Source: Deltaproteobacteria bacterium (GTDB lineage Bacteria > Myxococcota_A > UBA796 > CAJQPC01). From it: a DNA stretch of 64,000 nt. The stretch is taken from NCBI GenBank assembly GCA_016717595.1, contig JADKFE010000020.1, positions 1-64,000 of the forward strand, given 5' to 3'. Below the pieces are notes generated by a model. That model ran no database searches. It was not told the DNA's origin and saw nothing but the letters and a program-made list of their open reading frames with translations. The position numbers and the translations under genes were made by a program. How positions within the stretch are numbered: position 1 is the first letter of the stretch; the number at the start of each line of letters is the position of its first letter. Below are positions 24,328 through 32,117 of the stretch, piece after piece.

Positions 24328-26162
24328 ATGGCACCCACCGCTTCCCACGAGGTCGCGCGCCCCGAGCGCGCGGCAGATGACGCCCTGCGCCTTGGTCCCT
24401 GGACCCTCGGCGCGCCCCTCAACCTCGGCGCGTGTGGGGTCGTGTTTGAGGCCACCCAGGAGGGCCTCGACGGGCCCCCGGTGGCGGTGCATGTGCCCTT
24501 CGCCCGGCTGCAGGCGGACGCGGCGTTTCGTGAGGAGTATCTCGGCGAGACCGCCAGCGGCATGGCGGTGAAGGTCTCGATGGCCTGTGCCAGATCATCG
24601 ACGGAGGCAACAACGGCGTCGTCTGGCGCGTGATGGCGCTCTGCGAGGGCTGGAGCTTCGCCACGCTCATCACCCGGGCGCGGGGCCGGGGGCAGCCGCT
24701 CTCGCCGGGCCTCGCCATCGGCGTGTGTGAAGAGATCGGGGAGACCCTCGCGGTGCTCGCGGCCTCGGGGCGGGTGCACGGGCGCCTGAGCCCGTCCCGT
24801 GTGCTCATCACCCCCAGCGGCGAGGTGGCGCTCTGCGGCTGGACGACGCCGAACCTCGGTCCTCGCCCCTCGGCGCTCCTGAACAACCCGACGGCCATGG
24901 CGGAGCTGGCCCCCGAGCGCCTCGACGGCCTCAACGCCAGCCCGGCGACGGACGTTTACCACCTCGCGCTCCTGCTCGTGACCCTGTTGAGCCGGGGCAA
25001 CCCCTTCCAGCGGGTGTCCGCCGAGCGGGTGCAGCGGGCGATCCTCTCTGAAGAGCTGAGTCTGCCCGAGACCTTGCCCGCCTCATTGTGCGCCATCGTC
25101 GAGCGGTGTTTACGGCGCAGCACCCTCGAGCGGCCCACCTTGGAGGAGCTGGGGATGGCCCTCCGCGCCGCCGCGGCGGAGCTGCCCCCCGTGGGCCCCG
25201 CCGAGCGCCTTGCCGAGCTTCAGTCGCTCACCCAAGGTCTGAGCGCCCAGGGCAACCCCAGCGCCCGAGCCGCCGCCGAGTCCGAGACCGTGGCGCTGAT
25301 CGAGCTCCTGCGCGGCCCCGCGGGATCCACCCCGGTCACTCTGCTCAGCGCCGCGCCGCGCCCTGTCGCCGCGCCGGCGCTCGTCCCCGCCGCCGCGCCC
25401 CAGCCGCCGCGCACCCGCCCGAGCTTTGTGCTCGCCGGGGCCCTGCTGATCCTGGCGTCGATGGGCGTCGGCGCGTGGATGAACGGGCAGTTTAACCCGA
25501 CGCCTCCGGTGAACCCGGCGCCGCCTGCGGAGGTCGCGCAGGCTCAGCCCGTGGAGCCCGCCGTGGAGCCCGCCGTGGAGCCCGCCGTTGCGCCCGCCGA
25601 GGTCACGCCCGCCGTTGAGCCCGCGCCTGAGGAGCCCGCCGTCGCCGAGGTGGCGCCGTCCAAACCAGAGAGAGAGAGGTGGACCGAGCCCAAGACCGCG
25701 TCACGCGACGCTGAGCCCCGGGAGCGGGTGACGACGCCCGCGCCCGCCCCAACGCCGCCCCCGACCACCGCGGCCGTCACGCCCACTGCCACGCCCACCG
25801 TCACCCCGGCCCCTGCGCCCATCGCCGCGCCCATCGCCGCGCCCTCCACCCTGAGCGATCTCGACATCTCCGTCTCCGGCGGTCGTATCGTCGTGCGCGG
25901 CGTCGTGAGCGGCGCGGGCCAGAAGGCCGCCGGGCTGCTCGTCGAGGACGACGGCGTCTGTGAGTACCGCATCAAGCTCTCCCGCACCGATCTCGGCGCT
26001 GGCATCGGCTCAATGCCCGTGGCCTCCCCCCTCGCCAAACGCCTGAACGTGAGCGCCCGCGACGGCAACACCACGGTCACCCTCGTCTGTACGCCCGGCG
26101 CCGGACAGCCCCAGCTCAGCGCCAGCGCCACCGGCTTCACCCTCACCTTCGCGCCCAAATAA
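24328..26162 (+). pseudogene. Ser/Thr kinase-like membrane protein, frameshifted; degenerate kinase motifs
   Basis: ATG at 24328 follows GGAG (24317-24320). The first 85 codons encode a kinase N-lobe (LGAPLNLGACGVVFEATQ, then VAVHVPF), then the frame changes near 24575-24590. From there the frame reads LCQIIDGGNNGVVWRVMAL and continues to 26162. The kinase is degenerate: the VAVK Lys is His, the catalytic loop reads HGRLSPSRVLI without the Asp, and the DFG position reads LCGWTTP. A C-lobe, one membrane helix (FVLAGALLILASMGVGAW), a Pro/Glu/Val-rich periplasmic linker and a C-terminal beta domain follow. It is most likely a transmembrane pseudokinase of about 610 residues. The frameshift may be a sequencing error. 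Confidence 0.75.
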
Positions 26163-26210
26163 GGCCTCCAGTCACCCCCGCCGATCATCCACACAAACCA
26201 CGAGGACACC

Positions 26211-26434
26211 GGGTGGGGCGGGCGGGCGGGCCCCGCGCGCCCCGTGCGGGGCGGGCGCGCGGCCCGCCGCCCTCGGCGCCCCGCGTTTGGGGCGGCGCGC
26301 CGCCTCCGCCCCCCGCCCCCCGGCGCGCCCGGCTCCCCGGCGCCGCCCCCCCCGGGGGGCGCCCCCCCGCGCCCCCCGGCGGCCGGGGCCCCCCCGGCCC
26401 CGTCGGGGGGCGGGGCCCCCCCCCGGGCCCCCCG
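26211..26434. other. Extreme G/C homopolymer stretch
   Basis: About 220 bases are almost only G and C, with many runs of 5-9 identical bases (for example near 26350, 26395 and 26415) and repeated GGGGCGG/CCCCGCC words. Neighbouring intergenic DNA is not like this. The stretch lies directly upstream of the beta-barrel gene and would contain its promoter and ribosome-binding site. A consensus or assembly artefact is the simplest explanation. Confidence 0.75.
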
Positions 26435-26437
26435 CTG

Positions 26438-27660
26438 ATGTCATCGATTTTGACCGTTGGAGTCTTGCTCCTATCGTCTCAAGCCTTCGCCCAAGACGAG
26501 CAGGCCGCCGCCGCTGAGCCCGGCACACCGTCGAGCGCTGAGGAGGCCCAGCTCGGCGAGCTGAGGGAGCGTGTGCGGCTCTTGGAGCGCTCTGTGGATG
26601 ACCTGCGCGGCGCCGCGGAGGTAGCGCCGTCGGAGATCCCCCTCGATCTCCAGACGCGGTTTCGTGGGTACGGCGCGGTGAACCTCAATTACCTGGAGGA
26701 GTACAAGGTCCTCTCGTTTGCGCTGGATGAGGTGGTTTTTCAGTACACGGCCAACCTTGACCGCAAGATGACCGTAAACACAGAGATCTCGTTTGAGCCC
26801 GAGCGTGAGAGCGTCGCCATCGGCATCGAGCAGCTTGAGCTGATCCTCGCGCCGAAGCCCTATTTTCAGGTGAGCGCTGGCGCCTTCCATCTGCCGCTCT
26901 CCCCTTGGGCGGTCACGGCGAGCCAAGGCGCGTACCGCTACCTGCCCACCGCGGTGCCCGAGGCCTTGGAGGAGGAGCCCGGCGAAGAGCAGCTCCCCAT
27001 TGACCAGACCGGTTTACAGCTCCGCGGTCTCGTGCCCGTTGGATTCTGGCAGCTCTCCTACTCTTTTGCGGCCACGAACGGTCGCGCGCCCGACCCCGGC
27101 GTCTCGCCCCAGCAGCTCGATTTTGGCAACGGCAAGGCGCTTCTCGGTCGCGTCGCCCTCCAGTCTCCAGCGGGATTTCAGGTGGGTGTGGGCGGCTACA
27201 CCGACCTCGTGGATGTGCATGACCACACCGCCTCACCGGAGGCGAGAACGACGATGAGGAGGAGATCGCGGCGGCGACGGTCATCGACGACGCCCGAGAG
27301 ACGATCCTCGGCGCCTCCGCCGTGTGGCAAGGTGGCCCCGTGGAGCTGAGCGCCGAGGCGTACCTCACCGTTCATGGCTACGAGGGCGAGACCTACCAGA
27401 GCGTCACGGCCTTCGCGATTCTGGGCGTGCCGGTGAACAAGACCACGCCGTATGTGATGGTGGACTTCATCCAGGTGGATCCGGCGGATCCGGTCTACGC
27501 ATGGTTCAACACCACTGGCCCCGAGCTTGAGAGCTTCGTCGGTGTGCGGCACGAGCTGGGTTTACACCTCGCGCTCAAGTCGCAGCTTGAGGTGGCCTAT
27601 GAGCTCGACAGTCAGACCTGGGGCTGGGGCCTCCAGGGCCAGCTCGCGGCGGGGTTCTGA
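26438..27660 (+). pseudogene. Outer-membrane beta-barrel (porin-like) protein, frameshifted
   Basis: ATG at 26438 opens a signal peptide (ILTVGVLLLSSQAFAQ), a coiled-coil stretch (EEAQLGELRERVRLLERSV) and a strand-rich body (GYGAVNLNYLEEYKVLSF, KPYFQVSAGAFHLPLSPW) typical of porins with a periplasmic coiled coil. The frame fails after VGGYTDLVDVHDH. The other frame, open from 27223, continues as GGENDDEEEIAAATVIDDAR and then the remaining strands, ending with LQGQLAAGF (terminal Phe, as in many barrels) at 27660. The join lies between about 27223 and 27250. Intact length is about 407 residues. The next gene starts 2 bases after the stop. Confidence 0.8.
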
Positions 27661-27661
27661 G

Positions 27662-28183
27662 ATGGATCGCCGTCGCTTCTTGATCGGCGCCTTCGCCGCC
27701 GTGGCCATCGTGCCCGCCCTGCCCACCGCCTCCGCGCAGGAGACGCCGCCCGCGTCGCCGCCGGAGCCCGCCGCGCCCGCCGCGCCCGCCGCGCCCGCCG
27801 CTGGCCCCAAGGCCGTGCTCATCGCCAACGCCGCCTCCGGCTTCGTCGCGCCCCTGCCTGAGAAACACCTCAAGGCGCTGTTTCGGGGCATGGTGCAGTC
27901 CACCCCCGCCGGCCAGCGCACGCTGTTCTACCTGATGCCCGCCCACAGCGAGGCCCAGAACATCGCGCTGGAGGAGATCATGGGCTGGACCGAGTCCAAC
28001 TTTGAGCGCCAGATGCCGATCATCGAGAGCCAGATGGCGCGCCTGATGTACAAACGTACGCCCGGGGCGACGGAGGTGATCGCCGCCGTCGCGAACGATC
28101 CCGGCGGGATCGGCGTCGTCCCCGGCGACCTCAGCCTGCCGCCAACCGTGATGGTGTTGTGGTCTTCAGGAGGTGGAGAATGA
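27662..28183 (+). CDS. Tat-exported phosphate-binding-like protein
   Basis: A 173-residue protein with a twin-arginine-type signal (DRRRFLIGAF, then a hydrophobic stretch to TASAQ) and a Pro/Ala-rich spacer. The mature domain (AVLIANAASGFVAPLPEKHLKALFRGM, in outline, to VAAVANDPGGIGVVPGDL) resembles short PstS-like periplasmic binding domains. It starts 2 bases after the barrel gene, and its stop overlaps the next start as ATGA (28180-28183), so the three are one operon. The ligand is unknown; small anions or organic acids are possible. Confidence 0.78.
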   Translation: MDRRRFLIGAFAAVAIVPALPTASAQETPPASPPEPAAPAAPAAPAAGPKAVLIANAASGFVAPLPEKHLKALFRGMVQSTPAGQRTLFYLMPAHSEAQNIALEEIMGWTESNFERQMPIIESQMARLMYKRTPGATEVIAAVANDPGGIGVVPGDLSLPPTVMVLWSSGGGE

Positions 28184-29103
28184 CCTTAGGACGACGCACG
28201 TTTTTGGTGGGCCTCGGCGCCTTGGCGCTGCGACCCTCCGTGGCCCGAGCCGATCGCCCCACGGTGCTCGTGCTCAGCTCCGACACCAGCGCGCGCACCC
28301 AGACCCTCGTTGAGAGCTTTAAGGCCAACGTCACCGACGTCACGCGGCTCTCGTATGAGCTTGGCGCCGAGGAAGACGCCGCGGCGTTCTTGGCCGACAA
28401 CCTGCGTGAGCTTCAAGTGAGCCTCGTGTTCGCCATCGGTGACCGGGCGTTTCTGGCCGCCGCCCGGGAATATGTCAACGTGCCGATGCTCTACACCGAC
28501 GTCACCGACACCTCCGCCGTCTCAGGGCGTGAGGACGCCGTGGGGCTCTCTGTGCGGGTTGACCCCCAGGCCGCGCTCACCCGGCTCGTGGGCCTCTTGC
28601 CGAGGATGACCACCCTAGGCGCCATCCGCGGCCTCAAAGACCCAGAGACCTTGTGGTGGGACAAGCTCAAAGAGAGCTGTGAGACGCTCAAGCTCAAGCT
28701 CGATCTGCGGCAGGTGAACGCCAGCGCCGACGTCGCCAACGCCAGCGCCGCGCTCCTCGCCCAGTGCGGAGGTGTGCTCGTGCAGCCCGATCCCCAGCTC
28801 TGGGCGCCGTCTGTGGCGAGTCGCCTGCTCTACGACGCGAGCTTGGCCAAGGTGCCGGTGATCGCGTTTGACCGGTCTTGGCTTCGCGCGGCGAACCCGG
28901 CGCCGTTTGTGCTGGAGTCCAGCGCCAAGGGCCTCGGTGAGGCGGCGGCCCAGGAGGCGATGCGGCGCTTGTCCTTGAGCGACGCTGGCGAGGCCCGGAC
29001 GTTCCCCGAGCCGTGGCTCGTCGGCTCGAAGGCGGCCCTGCGCGCGCTCACCATCCCGCTCAAGAAGGAGAGCGCGGCGCTCGTAGAGGAGTGGATTGAC
29101 TGA
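28180..29103 (+). CDS. ABC-type substrate-binding protein (ABC_sub_bind family)
   Basis: A 307-residue protein. ATG at 28180 overlaps the previous stop and gives a twin-arginine-type signal (LGRRTFLVGLGALAL to SVARA). The body matches the family of tryptophan/tyrosine-type substrate-binding proteins: PTVLVLSSDTSARTQTLVESF, slightly over 20 residues, then SLVFAIGDRAFLAAA, VPMLYTDV, LLPRMTTLGAI and KVPVIAFDRSWL. A separate permease or ATPase gene is not present nearby, so it may serve as a sensory ligand-binding component. The AGGAGG site (28169-28174) before the start is strong. Confidence 0.87.
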   Translation: MTLGRRTFLVGLGALALRPSVARADRPTVLVLSSDTSARTQTLVESFKANVTDVTRLSYELGAEEDAAAFLADNLRELQVSLVFAIGDRAFLAAAREYVNVPMLYTDVTDTSAVSGREDAVGLSVRVDPQAALTRLVGLLPRMTTLGAIRGLKDPETLWWDKLKESCETLKLKLDLRQVNASADVANASAALLAQCGGVLVQPDPQLWAPSVASRLLYDASLAKVPVIAFDRSWLRAANPAPFVLESSAKGLGEAAAQEAMRRLSLSDAGEARTFPEPWLVGSKAALRALTIPLKKESAALVEEWID

Positions 29104-29157
29104 GCCTCGCCGGGCGCCTGGCCGTGATTAGCTCACTGCTTCTGCCTGGAGCCCGTG

Positions 29158-29920
29158 ATGAAGATTCAGATCTGGTCGGACGTGATCTGCCCCTGGTGTG
29201 GTGTCGGCGCCGCGCGCCTCAACGCCGCGCTGGGGCGGTTTGAGCACAAGGACGACGTTGAGATCGTTCATCGCTCGTTTCAGCTCGACCCAAGCTACCC
29301 CCTCGACCGCACCGAGCCCGCCCGGGACATGCTCAAGAAGAAGATCCGGGCCAGCGACGCCCAGCTCACGGGCATGTTCCAGCACATTGAGTCCCTCGCC
29401 GCCGCCGACGGGCTGAGCCCCTACCGAGTGGGCGACAACCACGTCGGCAACACCCGCCGCGCCCATGAGCTCCTCGCCTTCGCCGCCGAGGCCGGCCTGG
29501 CCGCCGCCGCTTGGGATCGCCTGTACCGCGCGTACTTCGGCGAGGGCCGCTCCATCTTCACCCTCCCGGCGCTCTTGGAGCTGGCGGGTGAGCTCGGCCT
29601 CGACGTCTCAGGCCGCCGAGGAGGCCCTGCGCTCGGGGCGCTACACGGCCCAGGTCGAGCAAGACGGCCGCGAGGCCCAGGCGCTCGGCGCCCGAGGGGT
29701 GCCGTTTGTGGTCATCGACGGCCGCGTCGGGGTCTCCGGGGCCCAGCCCGTGGAGACCTTCTTGGCGGCGATGCAGCGCGCCTGGGCCTTAGAGCCCACA
29801 CCCAAGGTGTCGAAGGACGCCCCGGTCTGCGGCCCCGATGGCTGTGAGATCCCCGCGGGCAGGTTACCTGACGCCGCATGGGCGCGATTTGACGCTCAAC
29901 TTGAGCTGGGGGGAGTGTAA
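29158..29920 (+). pseudogene. DsbA-family (FrnE-like) thiol oxidoreductase, frameshifted
   Basis: The N-terminal part (ATG 29158) begins MKIQIWSDVICPWCGVG with the CPWC redox motif of FrnE-like DsbA proteins and continues through VGNTRRAHELLAFAAEAG. After ELGLDVS, near 29605-29615, the protein-like frame changes. The second frame gives QAAEEALRSGRYTAQVEQD, GARGVPFVVIDGRVGVSGAQ and a C-terminal CGPDGCEI Cys pair, ending at 29920. The cis-Pro region GVPFVV is intact. Intact length would be about 253 residues. It has no signal peptide, so a cytosolic role is expected. One base difference explains the break. Confidence 0.85.
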
Positions 29921-29926
29921 AACTTA

Positions 29927-29949
29927 GGCCGTCCCCCTGGACGGCCTTT
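29927..29949 (+). terminator. Intrinsic terminator after the DsbA-like gene
   Basis: GGCCGTCC (29927-29934) and GGACGGCC (29939-29946) form a perfect 8-bp stem with a 4-base loop, followed by TTT. It lies 6 bases after the stop and before the ArsR operon promoter. Confidence 0.8.
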
Positions 29950-29966
29950 GTCGGAGCTGGTAAGTA

Positions 29967-29992
29967 ACCATTAGGTTATATAACCGAATGGT
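29967..29992. promoter_or_regulatory. 26-bp palindromic operator of the ArsR-type regulator
   Basis: ACCATT at 29967-29972 pairs with AATGGT at 29987-29992 around the perfect 12-bp palindrome GGTTATATAACC (29974-29985). Only one base pair of the 26 mismatches. It ends 6 bases before the ATG of the ArsR-type gene, where binding would block transcription or initiation. AT-rich palindromes of this kind are typical operators of dimeric ArsR proteins. Confidence 0.8.
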
Positions 29993-29998
29993 GAAACG

Positions 29999-30412
29999 AT
30001 GAACGCTGTCCAGCTCGACCTGACCTTCAACGCCCTGGCCGACCCCACCCGCCGCGCCATCCTCAGCCGTCTGGCCAAAGGAGAGGCCACGGTGTCTGAG
30101 CTGGCGGCGCCGTTCTCGATGTCGCAGCCGGCGATCTCCAAACACCTCAAGGTGCTGGAGCGCGCCGGGCTCATCGCCGTGGGGCAAGACGCCCAGCGCC
30201 GCCCTCGTCGCCTCGTCGCGCGGCCCCTGGCCGAGGCCAACGACTGGCTAGAGGGCTATCGCCGCGCCTGGGAGGAGCAGTTCCAGCGGCTTGACGACGT
30301 GCTCGCCGAGCTGATGGCCCAGGAGGCTTTAGACGCCGAGGCCCAAGAGGGCGCCGCCCAAGACGGTGGCTCAAACACAGACCTCAACCCAAAACAGGGA
30401 CCGAACCGATGA
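29999..30412 (+). CDS. ArsR-family winged-helix repressor
   Basis: A 137-residue regulator with the ArsR fold in residues 5-95: NALADPTRRAILSRLAKGE, then VSELAAPFSMSQPAISKHLKVL (recognition helix), then the RPRRLVARPLAEANDWL wing. No metal-binding CxC motif is present, so it belongs to the non-metal group that often precedes SRPBCC genes. A Gln/Asp/Ala-rich tail follows. The stop overlaps the next start (ATGA), so repressor and SRPBCC genes form one operon under the 29967 palindrome and are probably autorepressed. Confidence 0.93.
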   Translation: MNAVQLDLTFNALADPTRRAILSRLAKGEATVSELAAPFSMSQPAISKHLKVLERAGLIAVGQDAQRRPRRLVARPLAEANDWLEGYRRAWEEQFQRLDDVLAELMAQEALDAEAQEGAAQDGGSNTDLNPKQGPNR

Positions 30413-30894
30413 CTCGCCCCCAACCTCTGCGCCTGACCCTCCAGGGCGACACCGACGTGGTGCTCACCCGGCAGTTCTTCGCCCCCGCGCGCCTCGTCTA
30501 CCGCGCCTGGACCGACGCCACCCTCGTGCCCCGCTGGCTGGGCAAGCTCCCCGGCTGGCAGATGGTGGAGTGTACGATTGACCCGCGCGAAGGCGGCGCC
30601 TACCGCTATGTGTGGAGTGACACCGAAGGCCACAGCATGGGCATCTCTGGCCAGTTCATTCAGCTCGTCCCGAACCAGCGCATCGTCACCAAAGAGGTGT
30701 TTGATGAGGCTTGGCACGAGGGCGACGTCATCGCCACCGTCGAGCTCACTGAAGAGGACGGCGTCACCACCGCGACCACCACCCTACGCTACGACAGCCA
30801 GCAGGTGCGCGACGACGTCATCAAGAGCGACGTGGCCTGGGGCGTCGAGGTCAGCTACGCCGCCTTAGACGAGCTGATCGAGGTCCTCGGCTGA
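30409..30894 (+). CDS. SRPBCC (AHSA1-like) ligand-binding protein
   Basis: A 161-residue protein of the Bet v1-like START superfamily: TRQFFAPARLVYRAWTDATL, PRWLG, GGAYRYVWSDTEG and the FDEAWHEGDVIATVEL strand are typical of bacterial AHSA1-domain proteins. These bind hydrophobic ligands in a central cavity; the ligand is not known. It overlaps the ArsR gene by 4 bases. It is followed, 53 bases on, by a close paralogue, implying a recent tandem duplication. Confidence 0.92.
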   Translation: MTRPQPLRLTLQGDTDVVLTRQFFAPARLVYRAWTDATLVPRWLGKLPGWQMVECTIDPREGGAYRYVWSDTEGHSMGISGQFIQLVPNQRIVTKEVFDEAWHEGDVIATVELTEEDGVTTATTTLRYDSQQVRDDVIKSDVAWGVEVSYAALDELIEVLG

Positions 30895-30947
30895 GCCCAG
30901 CGGCACAAAACACAAACAACACCGAATAAAAATCTGGAGAGACGACG

Positions 30948-31431
30948 ATGAACAGCCCCAACCCGATGCAAGTGACCACCCCCAACGACACCGACCTGCT
31001 CCTCGTCCGTGCGTTCAACGCCCCGGCGCGCCTCGTCTACCGCGCCTGGACCGATCCTACGCTTCGTGCCCCGCTGGCTGGGCAAGCTGCGCACCTGGCA
31101 GATGACGGACTGCCAGATCGACGCGCGGGTCGGCGGCGCCTACCGTTATGTGTGGGGTGACGCCGAGGGCCGCACCATGGGCGTCAACGGCCAGTTTGTT
31201 GAGCTGGTCCCCAACGAGAAGATCGTCACCACCGAGCAGTTTGATGATCCTTGGCACGAGGGCGACGTGGTCGGCACCGTGACCTTCGCCGAACAAGACG
31301 GCGTCACGACGGTCTCGATGCGGCTTCGTTACGACAGCCAGCGGACTCGGGATGAGATCGTCGCCAGCAACATGGCCCGGGGCATCGTCTCTAGCTACGC
31401 GGCCTTGGACGAGCTGCTCCTGGAGCTCTGA
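30948..31431 (+). pseudogene. Second SRPBCC (AHSA1-like) protein, frameshifted
   Basis: This is a paralogue of the preceding gene. The first frame gives LLLVRAFNAPARLVYRAWTD, the second FVPRWLGKLRTWQMTD, GGAYRYVWGDAEG and FDDPWHEGDVVGTVTF, to 31431. DNA comparison with the paralogue locates the break: the upstream copy has CACCCTCGTGCC where this one has TACGCTTCGTGCC, one extra base at about 31060-31064. Without it the protein would have about 160 residues. The precise position makes a one-base sequencing insertion or a very recent mutation likely. Confidence 0.88.
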
Positions 31432-31511
31432 CCGGCGACGGGTCAACTGTTGGTCAACGGCGCTCGGCGGCGTGTGTTGTGGGTACGATGGAGCTTCCCC
31501 GAGGAGCGCCC

Positions 31512-31838
31512 ATGGACCCATTGAGCCGCCCGCCGAGCGCCCTCCGCCTGTGGGGCAAACGTGCGCTCAAGGGCGTCGTGGCCGGGGCCGCGCTCGTCTC
31601 GCTCGGCCTGTTGGCGTTTGAGGCGGCGCTGCCCGGGCCGACGCTTGAGCCGATCATCGACCCGATGCTCCACAACCTGCTGTACGGCTGCGAGGCGGAG
31701 ACCGCCGAGGAGTTTCGCGACATCGTCGCGGAGGAGTGGACAGCGCCACAGGACGAGAATGCGTGGTGGTGTTGGCTGATGAGTGGCTCCAGCGGGTTGG
31801 CGGGTGAGCGCGGCGGGGCGGGGGTCCGGGGCTCGTGA
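31512..31838 (+). CDS. Small membrane protein, probably the front part of a damaged gene
   Basis: ATG at 31512 follows GAGGAG (31501-31506). The 108 residues have one hydrophobic helix (VVAGAALVSLGLLAFEAAL) followed by MLHNLLYGCEAETAEEFRDI and a Trp/Cys cluster (ENAWWCWLM). The last 15 residues are Gly/Arg-rich and unconvincing. Protein-like sequence resumes downstream in shifted frames (about 31805-32110), so the true gene may be longer and interrupted. The family is not recognised. Confidence 0.5.
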   Translation: MDPLSRPPSALRLWGKRALKGVVAGAALVSLGLLAFEAALPGPTLEPIIDPMLHNLLYGCEAETAEEFRDIVAEEWTAPQDENAWWCWLMSGSSGLAGERGGAGVRGS

Positions 31839-32117
31839 ACGTCTGCCTCTGCCCCAAGAGATCGTGTGTGGGGACCTAAAGATGTTGGCCTCTGCGGGAG
31901 CGTGGACGACGGGTCGAGCCTACAGGATGCCGACTTTGGCGCCTTTGTGTGGGCGCCCGTGCCTGGGGCGGGACGGCCGGCTGCTGACTGTCGGGTGATC
32001 CCGCCATCCCGGGACGTCCTCGTCGGTATCGCCGGATCGGACTCGACCACCTCTGGCAGCCTCTGCGCAGCGTCCCTAGAGGCCCTCACCCAGAGTGTTC
32101 AATTGGAGATGGCCCCC
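31839..32117 (+). other. Gene-free stretch with remnants of coding sequence
   Basis: No complete gene is seen. One frame reads GSSLQDADFGAFVWAPVPG, then LVGIAGSDSTTSGSLCAAS over about 31900-32110, which looks more like protein than shadow and follows the small membrane gene. It has no start of its own and runs into the antisense of the M61 gene. It is probably the frameshifted end of the preceding gene. Confidence 0.35.

Noticed and set aside
26213..26437. N-terminal extension of the barrel gene through the G/C stretch
   Set aside because: It encodes only Gly/Pro/Arg/Ala from homopolymers; the signal peptide starts at 26438.
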